Shown: one piece after another, positions 20,204-28,157 of the stretch
How the letters are laid out: each line of letters begins with the position of its first letter
Position numbering within the stretch: the first letter of the stretch is position 1
Assembly (NCBI RefSeq): GCF_013030985.1
Contig: NZ_WPYP01000004.1
Location: 124,001-188,000, forward strand
Origin: Ruegeria arenilitoris
GTDB lineage: Bacteria; Pseudomonadota; Alphaproteobacteria; Rhodobacterales; Rhodobacteraceae
Length of the DNA: 64,000 nt
Direction: 5' to 3'
The notes under the pieces: model-generated
What the model was told of the DNA's origin: nothing
Database searches by the model: none
Seen by the model: only the letters and a program-made list of their open reading frames with translations
Program-made: the position numbers and the translations under genes

Positions 20204-21259
20204 ATGACACATCTCTGGGTCCGGGCAGAACAGCGCCCGAACGAAGAACGGGTGGGGCTGACCCCCGAAGGCGCCGCCGCGCTGATCGCTGCGGGCATCC
20301 GCGTGACGGTCGAGGAAAGCTCGGTCCGTGCCATTCCGATTGACGGCTACAAGGATGCGGGCTGCGAGATCGCGGCTGAAAACTCCTGGCCCGAGGCCCC
20401 GCTGGATGCAATCATCTTTGGCCTGAAGGAGCTGCCCGAGGATGGCACGCCACTGCCCCACCGCCACATCATGTTTGGCCACGCCTATAAAGGCCAGCAT
20501 TCCGGCCGCGCGCTGCTGGAACGGTTCAAGGCTGGCGGCGGCACGCTGTATGACCTGGAATATCTGGTGGACGAAAATGGCCGCCGCGTGGCTGCCTTCG
20601 GCTATTGGGCCGGGTACGCGGGCGCTGCCGTGACGCTCAAGACATGGGCCGCGCAGCAACGCGGTCAGGAATGCCCGCCGGTTGGTGTCTATCCCAGCAA
20701 GGACGCGCTGAATGCCGAGTTGCTGTCCGAGGTGGACGCGACCGGAGCCGAGCGCCCCCGCGCCATCGTTATCGGCGCTTTGGGCCGTGTCGGAACCGGG
20801 GCTGCGGACCTGTGCGAAGCGATGGGTGTCAGCGTCACCAAATGGGACATGGCCGAGACCGCCAGAGGCGGGCCATTCCCGGAAATCCTCGACCACGACC
20901 TGTTCCTGAACTGCATCTTTGCCCGCCCCGGCACCCCGGTCTTTGTTCCGCAAGCGGCGCTGACCGCCCCGCGCAACCTGACCGCTATCGGCGACGTGGC
21001 CTGCGACCCGGACAGCGATTACAACCCGGTGCCGGTCTACGACCGTGCTACCACTTGGGACGCCCCCGCCCTGCGCGTCGCCACCGACCCGGTGATGGAC
21101 GTGATGGCAATCGACAACCTGCCGTCGATGCTGCCGGTCGAAAGCTCGGAAGATTACGCCGCGCAACTGCTGCCTTCTCTGCTGACCCTGACCAATCTGA
21201 ACAGCGGCGTCTGGGGCCGGGCAGAAGCAACCTACAAAACACATATCGAAGGGATCTGA
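20204..21259 (+). CDS. Saccharopine dehydrogenase (NAD+, L-lysine-forming type)
   Basis: 351-residue homologue of fungal Lys1, an alanine-dehydrogenase/PNT-like fold. It has N-terminal LWVRAEQRPNEERVGLTPEG, the substrate region HIMFGHAYKGQ and a NAD-binding segment AIVIGALGRVGTGAADL. It interconverts saccharopine with lysine plus 2-oxoglutarate. The next gene, 3 bp on, encodes a second saccharopine-family enzyme, so together they could run lysine to 2-aminoadipate semialdehyde (catabolism). Confidence 0.88.
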   Translation: MTHLWVRAEQRPNEERVGLTPEGAAALIAAGIRVTVEESSVRAIPIDGYKDAGCEIAAENSWPEAPLDAIIFGLKELPEDGTPLPHRHIMFGHAYKGQHSGRALLERFKAGGGTLYDLEYLVDENGRRVAAFGYWAGYAGAAVTLKTWAAQQRGQECPPVGVYPSKDALNAELLSEVDATGAERPRAIVIGALGRVGTGAADLCEAMGVSVTKWDMAETARGGPFPEILDHDLFLNCIFARPGTPVFVPQAALTAPRNLTAIGDVACDPDSDYNPVPVYDRATTWDAPALRVATDPVMDVMAIDNLPSMLPVESSEDYAAQLLPSLLTLTNLNSGVWGRAEATYKTHIEGI

Positions 21260-21262
21260 GCG

Positions 21263-22405
21263 ATGACGATTCACTGGTGTGGCACCGGCCTGTCGGCCAT
21301 CCCCGGCCTGCGCCGCCTGATCGAAGGCGGGCACAAGGTCACCGTCTGGAACCGGACCATCGACAAGGCCAAGGCCGAGATCGGAGACCTGACCGACGAC
21401 ATCCGCGCCTTCGACATCGACGCGCTTGGCACAGTGCTGGAAAAGGGCGACGTGATCGTGTCGATGCTGCCGGGTGATTGGCACGTGCCGCTGGCGGAAC
21501 TGGCGATCTCGAAAGAGGCCAACTTTGTCTCATCGTCCTACATCGCGCCCGAGATGCGCGCGCTGGACGACAAGGCGCGTGAGGCCGGCGTCGCGCTGGT
21601 CAACGAGGTCGGGCTGGACCCGGGCATCGACCACCTGATGGCGCACGCTCTGGTCGCCGACTACCGCGCCTCGGATGCGTTCGATCCGCAAAACCACCTG
21701 AGCTTTATTTCGTATTGCGGCGGCATCCCCAAAAACCCGAACCCGTTCCGCTATAAATTCAGCTGGTCGCCTTTGGGTGTGCTCAAGGCGCTGCGCTCGC
21801 CATCGAAATCAATCCGCGATTACGCTCCGCTGGACGTCGCCCGCCCTTGGGACGCGATCACCAGCTATATCGCGCCGCTGCCAACACCGGAAAGCTTTGA
21901 GGTCTACCCGAACCGCGACTCGATCCCTTTCATGTCCGAATACCAGTTCGAGGAACACTGGCCGGTCAAGGAGTTCGTCCGCGGCACCCTGCGGCTGAAC
22001 GGCTGGGCCGACGCATGGTCGGACGTGTTCACCGAGATCGAGACCCTGTCGGGCCCCAAAGGTGACGCGCGACTGAAAGAGATGTCGGATCAGTTCTGGG
22101 CCGACAACGCCTATAACGAGGGCGAGCCGGACCGCGTGGTTCTGTGCGTGGGCCTGAAGGCAGAAAAAGACGGCGTCCCGGTCTGGAACAAGACCTATGT
22201 GATGGATGCCTGGGGCGATGCACGTGGCACCGCCATGGCGCGCCTGGTGTCAATTCCAGTCTCGTTGGCAGTCGAGGCCGTTCTGAACCGCGCCATCCCG
22301 GCCGGTGTCCACGCCGCCCCCAGCGACCCGAAACTGGTGCAGGACTGGATGGCCGAGATCGACACACTGGCCCAGCATCTGCAGGTGGTGGATCACTTGG
22401 GCTGA
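21263..22405 (+). CDS. Saccharopine dehydrogenase family protein (Lys9-like)
   Basis: 380-residue Rossmann-fold protein: MTIHWCGTGLSAIPGLRRLI carries the dinucleotide-binding turn, followed by NRTIDKA. VNEVGLDPGIDHLMA and YCGGIPKNPNPFRYKFSWSP are characteristic of saccharopine reductase / Lys9-type enzymes, which split saccharopine to glutamate and aminoadipate semialdehyde. It is tightly linked to the Lys1-like gene, suggesting one pathway. The direction (lysine degradation) is inferred. Confidence 0.85.
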   Translation: MTIHWCGTGLSAIPGLRRLIEGGHKVTVWNRTIDKAKAEIGDLTDDIRAFDIDALGTVLEKGDVIVSMLPGDWHVPLAELAISKEANFVSSSYIAPEMRALDDKAREAGVALVNEVGLDPGIDHLMAHALVADYRASDAFDPQNHLSFISYCGGIPKNPNPFRYKFSWSPLGVLKALRSPSKSIRDYAPLDVARPWDAITSYIAPLPTPESFEVYPNRDSIPFMSEYQFEEHWPVKEFVRGTLRLNGWADAWSDVFTEIETLSGPKGDARLKEMSDQFWADNAYNEGEPDRVVLCVGLKAEKDGVPVWNKTYVMDAWGDARGTAMARLVSIPVSLAVEAVLNRAIPAGVHAAPSDPKLVQDWMAEIDTLAQHLQVVDHLG

Positions 22406-22413
22406 ACGATTGG

Positions 22414-22441
22414 CACCGCCCTTATCAAGACCAGGGCGGTG
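22414..22441. terminator. Hairpin between convergent genes
   Basis: CACCGCCC...GGGCGGTG with a 12-nt loop, just after the Lys9-like stop and before the stop of the converging TPR gene. No T-run follows on either strand, so it is a weak or Rho-assisted terminator at best. Confidence 0.45.
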
Positions 22442-22444
22442 TCA

Positions 22445-23524
22445 TCAGTTCAATGCGGTCTGCGCCAGATCAACAAGGTTGTGGCGCAGTTGCGGGCTGA
22501 AGATATACTCATTTGTGTATTTCCACCCCGCTTCATTTTCTTGTTCAAACCCCTCATAATAAGAAACTTTGCCGTCATTCACGCATTCAAAAACGCGATG
22601 ATGGATCAAGAACCGGGGAGCATGTTCCAATGATTTGTTCGGCCAGTCGACCCCTCCCAGAAAGGCCCACTGAAACACCTGTTTGGATTTCCAATCGTTC
22701 CGCTGAACCAATTCTGTAAGGGTTTTAGCGCCCGTGTCCCGCAACGCTTTTTCGCGCCGTTCCGGGTTAAACTCCGCCCATTTTTTCAATGCCTCATCGC
22801 AGCTTAAATCCGGATAGTCGGAGCGGTGCTCGGGAAATAGGGGCGGGCAGTCAGGTCCTGCAAACATACACGCTTCAAAAAAACCTTCCGCCGTTTGATC
22901 GTGTGTCAAATCCAACCGATACGCTTCTCTGAATGCCTCTGCCGCTGGCCCATACTGCTTCAATTCAAGCCGCATCCGCCCAAGTTCGCGTGGCATCCAT
23001 AACAAGCGCTCATCTTCCGCAGCCGGATATTTCTCCATCAACCGAGTATAATATGCATCGGCCTCTTCGTATCGCTCCAACTTTTTCAAAAGGCGAAAAC
23101 GCTGTTGCATCGTGTAGGTGTTCGCGGGGCCCAGACGATGGGCCTTTTCGATAGCGTCAAACGCGGCCTCATCATCCCCTAATTCGCCCAGTACAAAACT
23201 GAACCACTGCCAGGCCTGATGTTCATCTGCGTTGATAGCTGCGGCGGTATTGAAGTCCTTCAACGCGCGCGGCAGGTCCTCATTTTCCACGTAAGCCCGC
23301 CCGCGATAGATATGGAGGACCGCCAACTCCCTTGGCGTGTACTTTGCGGTTTCCAACAGCCTGCTGCAGCCCTGAACAGTCGTCTCTGGCGCGGCTTCTG
23401 GGCTGTGGCATCCCCCCGCAAGCATATCTGCGGCCAAATCATTACGTTGATTTTGCTGATGCAAAATAAATGCAGCGGCCAAAATCAGGCACGCCGCTGC
23501 CAGCCTCACAAATCGCCAACTCAA
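22445..23524 (-). CDS. Membrane-anchored TPR-like protein (paralogue 1)
   Basis: About 359 residues. An N-terminal hydrophobic segment (FVRLAAACLILAAAFILH) anchors it, followed by TPR-like helical repeats (e.g. IYRGRAYVENEDLPRALKDF). The conserved C-terminal part has AGPDCPPLFPEHRSDYP and RVFECVNDG, and ends SPQLRHNLVDLAQTALN. I chose TTG at 23524 because AGGGGCAGG precedes it. The frame opens at TTG 23548, and GTG 23509 is also possible. It is homologous along its length to the gene at 24254-25357. Function unknown; probably periplasm-facing. Confidence 0.7.
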   Translation of the reverse strand: MSWRFVRLAAACLILAAAFILHQQNQRNDLAADMLAGGCHSPEAAPETTVQGCSRLLETAKYTPRELAVLHIYRGRAYVENEDLPRALKDFNTAAAINADEHQAWQWFSFVLGELGDDEAAFDAIEKAHRLGPANTYTMQQRFRLLKKLERYEEADAYYTRLMEKYPAAEDERLLWMPRELGRMRLELKQYGPAAEAFREAYRLDLTHDQTAEGFFEACMFAGPDCPPLFPEHRSDYPDLSCDEALKKWAEFNPERREKALRDTGAKTLTELVQRNDWKSKQVFQWAFLGGVDWPNKSLEHAPRFLIHHRVFECVNDGKVSYYEGFEQENEAGWKYTNEYIFSPQLRHNLVDLAQTALN

Positions 23525-23619
23525 TTGCCTGCCCCTACAATGCGCCAATCAACTTTAACGCGTTCTTTCTGGCATAGCTTCTTATGAGTGGCCATCTACC
23601 TCTTCGCAAATCGGCTGAC

Positions 23620-23653
23620 AAAAAAGCCATCCCGAAATGTCGGAATGGCTTTG
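23620..23653 (-). terminator. Terminator of the DUF1127 unit
   Basis: On the minus strand, AAAGCCATTCCG...CGGGATGGCTTTTTT: an ~10-bp stem (one mismatch) with a T-run, 17-50 bp after the DUF1127 stop at 23671. Confidence 0.8.
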
Positions 23654-23670
23654 TCTCAGGCCCTGATCCG

Positions 23671-23871
23671 TCAGATATAGCGTTCGATCACGTCGTCGAT
23701 ATCGCTGCGGTTGATGCCCAGCTCGGCCAGGTCCTGATCAGATAACCAATTCAGTTCCTGCGCGGCGCGCACGATATCCGATCTGATCGCCTGCAGCCGC
23801 ATTGCCCTGTCGAACAACAACACGGAACTGGCGTTGACCGACGGTTCGCGGTTTGGTTTTGAATCCAGCAT
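23671..23871 (-). CDS. DUF1127 protein (short)
   Basis: 66 residues. The C-terminal DUF1127 motif LSDQDLAELGINRSDIDDVI is complete. The ATG at 23871 is preferred because GGAGGAGAGG lies directly before it; longer starts (ATG 23883) would swallow that site. The N-terminal half (SSVLLFDRAMRLQAIRSDIV) is a plain helix. Small DUF1127 proteins of alphaproteobacteria are RNA-binding or phosphate/carbon-regulation factors in the few studied cases. The role here is not known. Terminator follows. Confidence 0.82.
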   Translation of the reverse strand: MLDSKPNREPSVNASSVLLFDRAMRLQAIRSDIVRAAQELNWLSDQDLAELGINRSDIDDVIERYI

Positions 23872-23909
23872 CCTCTCCTCCATGTTTGACGCCCGGCACG
23901 GCGCCTGGA

Positions 23910-24146
23910 TCACTGCACGTGACGGTTAAAGGGCTGCTTGTGGTAGACGCTTTCATAGGCGCGTCGATTGATGTCACTGCGCGGAATGCCGATGTCTTCC
24001 AGCTGCCTGTCGGTCAGGTTTTCCAGTGACCGGACGGTTTTGGCATAAATCCCGCGGCGGAAATGCTCGACCCGGGCTTCGGCGTAATTCGAAAACAGAC
24101 CGAAGAAGAGCCCCTTCTGCGGAGTAACTGTTTGTGCGTATCCCAT
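23910..24146 (-). CDS. DUF1127 protein
   Basis: 78 residues with the DUF1127 motif LTDRQLEDIGIPRSDINRRAYESVY near the C-terminus, and a basic, aromatic N-terminal half (GLFFGLFSNYAEARVEHFRRG). The start ATG follows GGAGAAAGTC. It is 38 bp upstream of the second DUF1127 gene, so the two form a small operon between the paralogous TPR genes. Confidence 0.82.
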   Translation of the reverse strand: MGYAQTVTPQKGLFFGLFSNYAEARVEHFRRGIYAKTVRSLENLTDRQLEDIGIPRSDINRRAYESVYHKQPFNRHVQ

Positions 24147-24199
24147 GACTTTCTCCTTTTACTCTGAATTGCGTTTGTCGTTGCTGAAACAGATAAAAG

Positions 24200-24218
24200 A
24201 AGCCCGCGTTAACGCGGC
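24200..24218 (-). terminator. Possible weak terminator after TPR paralogue 2
   Basis: Minus strand CCGCG-ttaa-CGCGG followed by GCTTCTTTT. The stem is only 5 bp. It may end transcription of the 24254-25357 gene before the DUF1127 operon, or may simply be part of the DUF1127 promoter region. Confidence 0.35.
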
Positions 24219-24253
24219 CAGAGGATTGGATTAAGACTGGTTAATGTGTTGGG

Positions 24254-25357
24254 TCAGGGCGCGTTGCTGGGTGTGTTCAGGTACACATAGGCCAGATCGA
24301 GCAGGTTTTGGCGCAGTTCCGGATTATACAATCTTTCCGCTTCGTTCCGTAGCTTTTCCGCCGAAACTGCACCACCTTCTGGAAAGTGGAATATGCCCCC
24401 GGACACGCACTCGAACACCCGGGCCTCGACCAATAGCCTGCTTGCCTTTTCCGGCGTAGCATTCTGAGCAAACGAGAAAATGGCCGTCGTGTACACAAAC
24501 TGAAGCAGCAAATCTGCTGTTCGGCCTTGTCCTTCAGCCGGTTTACTCAATGTCAACTTGCCAGCGTCTTCAAAAAGTAGTTCAGCCAGGTTCGGATGCA
24601 GGGTCGCAAACTCGGCACCTGCCTGATCACAGCTTATGGAAGGGTAAGCTTCGCGTGCCTCGGGAAACAACGCCGGGCAGTCCGATCCGGCAAGACCACA
24701 GGTTTCAACGAATTGTCTGCGCGCATATGCATCCTTGGGATCTTTTCTGAGAGCTTGAGCAAACGCCTGTGCGGATGATGCATACTCATGGGCCTTCAAC
24801 CGGAAGAAACCAGCATATTTCCAAGCCCATGGCCCAACTTCATAGTGCTCTACCGCGTATTCCACCAAAGGTTCAATTTCATTCAACCTCTCCAACGTGC
24901 GCAGAAGTTTGGCCTTGGTCTCCAGCGAATAGTCATTCCCCGGGGCGACTTTCAGCGCGTCATCTATCACTGTCAAAGCCTGCGGATAGTCTTCGCTCCT
25001 GATAAAAATCATGGCCTTCCACTGCAGCGGCACCTCGCTTTCGGGGTCGGCTTCAACCGCCAGATCGGCCTCACGCTTTGCGGCCTCCCAATCCTTCACC
25101 CCCATGTAAAGCCGCATTTTGTTGCGATACGCCAAAGACCGCTCAGCCGGGTCGAAGACGGCCCAGTCCAACAGCAGGTCGCAGGCATCGAGGGTGGTCT
25201 GCAGGTCGCCCTTATCTGAGCTACAGATATCAACCAACGTGTCATGCTTTTTGCGCAAAATCGGCAGCGCCACGAGGCACAGCACGACCAGAATAATGGC
25301 CACGCGGACAAATGTCAGTTTGCGTTTCGGGGGATCAACAGAAATGTCTGCGTTCAT
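24254..25357 (-). CDS. Membrane-anchored TPR-like protein (paralogue 2)
   Basis: 367 residues. A short basic N-terminus is followed by one transmembrane helix (VAIILVVLCLVALPILR), then TPR-like repeats (KDWEAAKREADLAVEADPESEVPL, EDYPQALTVIDDALKVAP). The C-terminal block CGLAGSDCPALFPEAREAYP...ARVFECVSGG...NPELRQNLLDLAYVYLN is shared with the gene at 22445-23524. Conserved cysteine pairs in this block suggest an oxidising, periplasmic setting. No named family recognised beyond TPR. Confidence 0.75.
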   Translation of the reverse strand: MNADISVDPPKRKLTFVRVAIILVVLCLVALPILRKKHDTLVDICSSDKGDLQTTLDACDLLLDWAVFDPAERSLAYRNKMRLYMGVKDWEAAKREADLAVEADPESEVPLQWKAMIFIRSEDYPQALTVIDDALKVAPGNDYSLETKAKLLRTLERLNEIEPLVEYAVEHYEVGPWAWKYAGFFRLKAHEYASSAQAFAQALRKDPKDAYARRQFVETCGLAGSDCPALFPEAREAYPSISCDQAGAEFATLHPNLAELLFEDAGKLTLSKPAEGQGRTADLLLQFVYTTAIFSFAQNATPEKASRLLVEARVFECVSGGIFHFPEGGAVSAEKLRNEAERLYNPELRQNLLDLAYVYLNTPSNAP

Positions 25358-25420
25358 TCAATCAACCAGAAGTAAATTCTGTCGAACTGAACCAAACCTG
25401 CACGGGTTTGTAAACGGCCT

Positions 25421-25452
25421 TCAAAACAATGCCCGCATATATCGCGGGCATC
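25421..25452 (-). terminator. Terminator of the DUF3775 gene
   Basis: Minus strand ATGCCCGC...GCGGGCAT with a 7-nt loop, followed by TGTTTTGA, starting 5 bp after the stop of the gene at 25457. Confidence 0.8.
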
Positions 25453-25456
25453 GTGT

Positions 25457-25774
25457 TTACATCAGATCGTTTTCCACGTCCTCGGCTGAAATTCCCAGCG
25501 CATCCAAACCGTTCTCAAGATGGTCCGACAGGTGCGGCGTGCCGATCAGATAGTCGGCGCATGGGGTCGAGGCCTCGGATTTGGCGGTTGCAATTGCTTC
25601 GGCCAGATCCTCGGCGAAAAAGCTCTCGCGCCCGATCCACATGACAGCAACCAGCTCGGCCTGCTCATCCTCGCCCATACGGTCTATGAAGGCGCGCAGC
25701 TCGCCCTCGGCGCGGTTCAATTCGCGCCCCATCATGGCAACCTGAGCGATTTTTCTTGCCGAGATTTCCAACAT
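25457..25774 (-). CDS. DUF3775 domain protein
   Basis: 105-residue acidic cytosolic protein that matches the DUF3775 family as I know it (MLEISARKIAQVAMMGREL, then ELVAVMWIGRESF, then DYLIGTPHLSDHLENGLDALG). The ATG at 25774 has GAGGAG seven bases upstream; the two-residue extension from a TTG is unlikely. Function unknown. Monocistronic by its own terminator. Confidence 0.8.
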   Translation of the reverse strand: MLEISARKIAQVAMMGRELNRAEGELRAFIDRMGEDEQAELVAVMWIGRESFFAEDLAEAIATAKSEASTPCADYLIGTPHLSDHLENGLDALGISAEDVENDLM

Positions 25775-25860
25775 GACCAACTCCTCGTGTTCGCGGTTTC
25801 CATCCTAGCACAAACATTCTGAGGTGCCCGAGTCTTTGATCTTACGCAAACAAAGATGCT

Positions 25861-26634
25861 TTAGGGCTCGCGGATGCGGGAAACCGGATGATCGGGAATA
25901 GGGGCAGTGCGAAACGGGCGGAACCTGGCTTTTTTGACCCACAATTTAAGGGCCTGCCACAGGATCAGAACAAACGCGCGGCGGGCGCCAAACGGGCGGC
26001 GCAGCAGCGACCACAGGATTTTGCCGTCACTCAGCGGCGCACGCGGCCCGGTCAGCGTTGCAATCAGGCCGCCGCCCTCGCGCCCGTAATCGATCCAGAC
26101 GCCCACACGGTCGGGGCGATAGTCGAACCGGAAGGTATAGGTCCCTTCGATCTTCTGAAACGGAGAGACATGCATCAGCTTGCCCGCCACGATCCGGTCC
26201 GAGGGCTGGATCGGCGCGAAGTCGGGATTGTGGCACAGGTAACTGTGGCGCGTGCCATAGGTATTCGTGACCTCGGCCGCGACTGCATAAAGCTGCTCTT
26301 CCGTGTCGAAACAGAACCAGAAGCTGACCGGGTTGAAAACATGGCCGAATACGCGTGGCTGGGTCAGAAGGGCAATCCGGGTAGGTTGGGTAACCCTCAT
26401 CTGGTCGAACTGCTTCCGCAGCCAGACCGCACCGTGCCCCTGCCCCGGCTCGCCGCCGTGGTCGCGATCCCGCCAGTTGGTGACATTGGCACGGTTCAGG
26501 GAAAACAGCAGCGGAGTGCTCGGGCAACCTTCGGGGTCCAGCAGGATGTAGTCGACGGAATAGCGAAAGGCGTTTTGCACGGTCCCTTTCCGCCCGTGAA
26601 AAGTGTGGCCCGCAATATGGTCGATCCTGTTCAC
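25861..26634 (-). CDS. DUF1365 protein of the RpoE/ChrR neighbourhood
   Basis: 257 residues. Family hallmarks are HTFHGRKGTVQNAFRYSVDY near the N-terminus, the central FGHVFNPVSFWFCFD, and LMHVSPFQKIEGTYTF. In Rhodobacter, DUF1365 genes belong to the RpoE singlet-oxygen regulon together with a FAD amine-oxidase-like protein and a cyclopropane-fatty-acid-synthase-like enzyme, thought to modify lipids. Those two partners are not seen in this window. It is transcribed away from rpoE from a promoter of the same design. Confidence 0.86.
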   Translation of the reverse strand: MNRIDHIAGHTFHGRKGTVQNAFRYSVDYILLDPEGCPSTPLLFSLNRANVTNWRDRDHGGEPGQGHGAVWLRKQFDQMRVTQPTRIALLTQPRVFGHVFNPVSFWFCFDTEEQLYAVAAEVTNTYGTRHSYLCHNPDFAPIQPSDRIVAGKLMHVSPFQKIEGTYTFRFDYRPDRVGVWIDYGREGGGLIATLTGPRAPLSDGKILWSLLRRPFGARRAFVLILWQALKLWVKKARFRPFRTAPIPDHPVSRIREP

Positions 26635-26700
26635 ACCGCTTTCCCCGATCTTTCTGTAAGCCGTTTAAACGGCATTCTTTTCCTAGTCAGCTTGTACCAG

Positions 26701-26730
26701 ATGATACGCAAGCTAGCCCGAAACGGATCA
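26701..26730 (-). promoter_or_regulatory. Predicted RpoE (ECF) promoter for DUF1365
   Basis: Minus strand: -35 TGATCC (26730-26725), 18-nt spacer ending in gcg, -10 TATCAT (26706-26701). The DUF1365 ATG lies ~67 nt downstream. The -35 equals the known Rhodobacter RpoE -35 element, and the spacing equals that of the facing rpoE promoter. Confidence 0.72.
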
Positions 26731-26746
26731 AAAACCGCAAACAAAG

Positions 26747-26776
26747 TGATCCGCCTTTGGCTGGCCCGCGTATTGT
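26747..26776 (+). promoter_or_regulatory. Predicted RpoE (ECF) autoregulatory promoter for rpoE-chrR
   Basis: -35 TGATCC (26747-26752), 18-nt spacer ending in gcg, -10 TATTGT (26771-26776). It is a near mirror copy of the DUF1365 promoter, with the two -35 boxes 16 bp apart. Transcription should begin near 26783. This rules out the earlier in-frame starts and supports the GTG at 26880. Confidence 0.75.
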
Positions 26777-26879
26777 GGTTATGTTTACCGAGATCGATAC
26801 CGTGACCTTGGATGAACCGGCGGCCGAAGGGCCAGCACTCAGACCTTGGCGCGCACAGAAACGCACCAGGGGTAAGCCG

Positions 26880-27437
26880 GTGAACAAAGCGGATGGCAGT
26901 TGCGACACCAGAACTGAGTGGGTGAGCCACGTCAGACGCATTCGGGACGCGCAGGATCAGGCGGCCTTTGCCGAGCTGTTTCAGCATTTCGCGCCACGGA
27001 TCAAGGCGTTCCTGATCAAGTCGGGGGCAGATGCGGCGCTGGCCGAGGAATGCGCGCAAGAGGTGATGGCGACCTTGTGGCACAAGGCGCATCTGTTCGA
27101 TCCCGCCCGCGCGACCGTCGCCACCTGGGTGTTCACGATCGCAAGGAACAAGCGCATCGACGTCCTGCGCAAACAACGCCGCCCCGAGCCCGAGGACCTG
27201 GGATGGGGGCCCGAGGCGGAACCGGAACAGGACGACGTGATCGCGCTGCAACAGGAAACCGCGCAGTTGCGCGACGCCATGTCGGCGTTGCCCGAGGCGC
27301 AAAGGGAACTGATCGAAAAGGCCTATTTCGGCGATCTCAGCCACCGCGAGATTGCCTCTGCAACCGGATTGCCGCTGGGCACGATCAAATCACGTATACG
27401 GCTGGCGCTGGACCGCTTGCGCCACGCGATGAACTGA
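26880..27437 (+). CDS. rpoE: ECF sigma factor RpoE (ECF11 type)
   Basis: 185-residue sigma-70 family protein with region 2 (AFAELFQHFAPRIKAFLIKSG to TWVFTIARNKRIDVLR) and region 4 (LPEAQRELIEKAYFGDLSHREIASATGLPLGT, helix-turn-helix). Released from ChrR by singlet oxygen or peroxides in Rhodobacter. The open frame reaches back to 26757, but that part contains the promoter. GTG 26880 follows CAGGGG and gives the usual family length. The chrR start is immediately downstream. Confidence 0.88.
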   Translation: MNKADGSCDTRTEWVSHVRRIRDAQDQAAFAELFQHFAPRIKAFLIKSGADAALAEECAQEVMATLWHKAHLFDPARATVATWVFTIARNKRIDVLRKQRRPEPEDLGWGPEAEPEQDDVIALQQETAQLRDAMSALPEAQRELIEKAYFGDLSHREIASATGLPLGTIKSRIRLALDRLRHAMN

Positions 27438-27438
27438 G

Positions 27439-28098
27439 ATGATGACGATGAGCAACAAGATCAAACATCACCTGACAGACGACCTGCTGATGGCCTATGC
27501 CGCCGGCAGTCTGCCCGAAGCGTTCGACCTGATGGTCGCCACGCATCTGTCCCTGTGTGACCACTGCCGTGCACGGGCCGAAAGCTTTGACGCCGTTGGT
27601 GGCTGTGTTCTGCAGGATCAGGACACTTCGGCCAGCATGAGCGATGGCGCTTTGGCCGCAACCATGGCGCTGATTGCCCAGAGCGCGCCGATTGCGAAAC
27701 CGGCCCGTCCGGGATGTTCGGTGCTGCCTGCGCCTCTGCAGGATTATGTGGGCGGAGATGTAAATGACATCAAATGGCGTTCCATCGGCATGGGTGTGAA
27801 ACAGGCGATCCTGCCGACCACACGCGAGGCCACCGCGCGCCTGCTGTTCATCCCCGCCGGTGCCGCGGTGCCCGACCACAGCCACAACGGCATCGAACTG
27901 ACGATGGTCCTGCAAGGCGCGTTCTCGGACGAGGTGGACCATTTCGCCCGCGGCGATGTCGAGATTGCGGATGAAGACCTGCACCACACGCCGACGGCGG
28001 ATATCTCGGAAGATTGCATTTGTCTGGCCGTCACCGACGCGCCGCTGAAGTTCAACAAGCTGATGCCGCGTCTGTTCCAGCCTTTTCTGCGTATCTGA
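27439..28098 (+). CDS. chrR: Zinc anti-sigma factor ChrR
   Basis: 219 residues. The N-terminal zinc-binding anti-sigma domain has His11, His36, Cys40 and Cys43 (HLSLCDHC), as in Rhodobacter ChrR. The C-terminal cupin domain (~110-200) has PDHSHNGIELTMVLQG and a later DLHHTP, the second metal site needed for the singlet-oxygen response. It holds RpoE inactive. The start could be 27439, 27442 or 27448 (MMTMSNK). Confidence 0.9.
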   Translation: MMTMSNKIKHHLTDDLLMAYAAGSLPEAFDLMVATHLSLCDHCRARAESFDAVGGCVLQDQDTSASMSDGALAATMALIAQSAPIAKPARPGCSVLPAPLQDYVGGDVNDIKWRSIGMGVKQAILPTTREATARLLFIPAGAAVPDHSHNGIELTMVLQGAFSDEVDHFARGDVEIADEDLHHTPTADISEDCICLAVTDAPLKFNKLMPRLFQPFLRI

Positions 28099-28157
28099 AC
28101 CACCTGGACCATCTGTGGTACACTGCCCCGACACCCTGATAGTTGGAGTATTTTGTC

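Noticed and set aside
26757..26879. 41-codon N-terminal extension of rpoE
   Set aside because: The segment contains the -10 box and the predicted transcription start, and the extended protein would exceed the family length.
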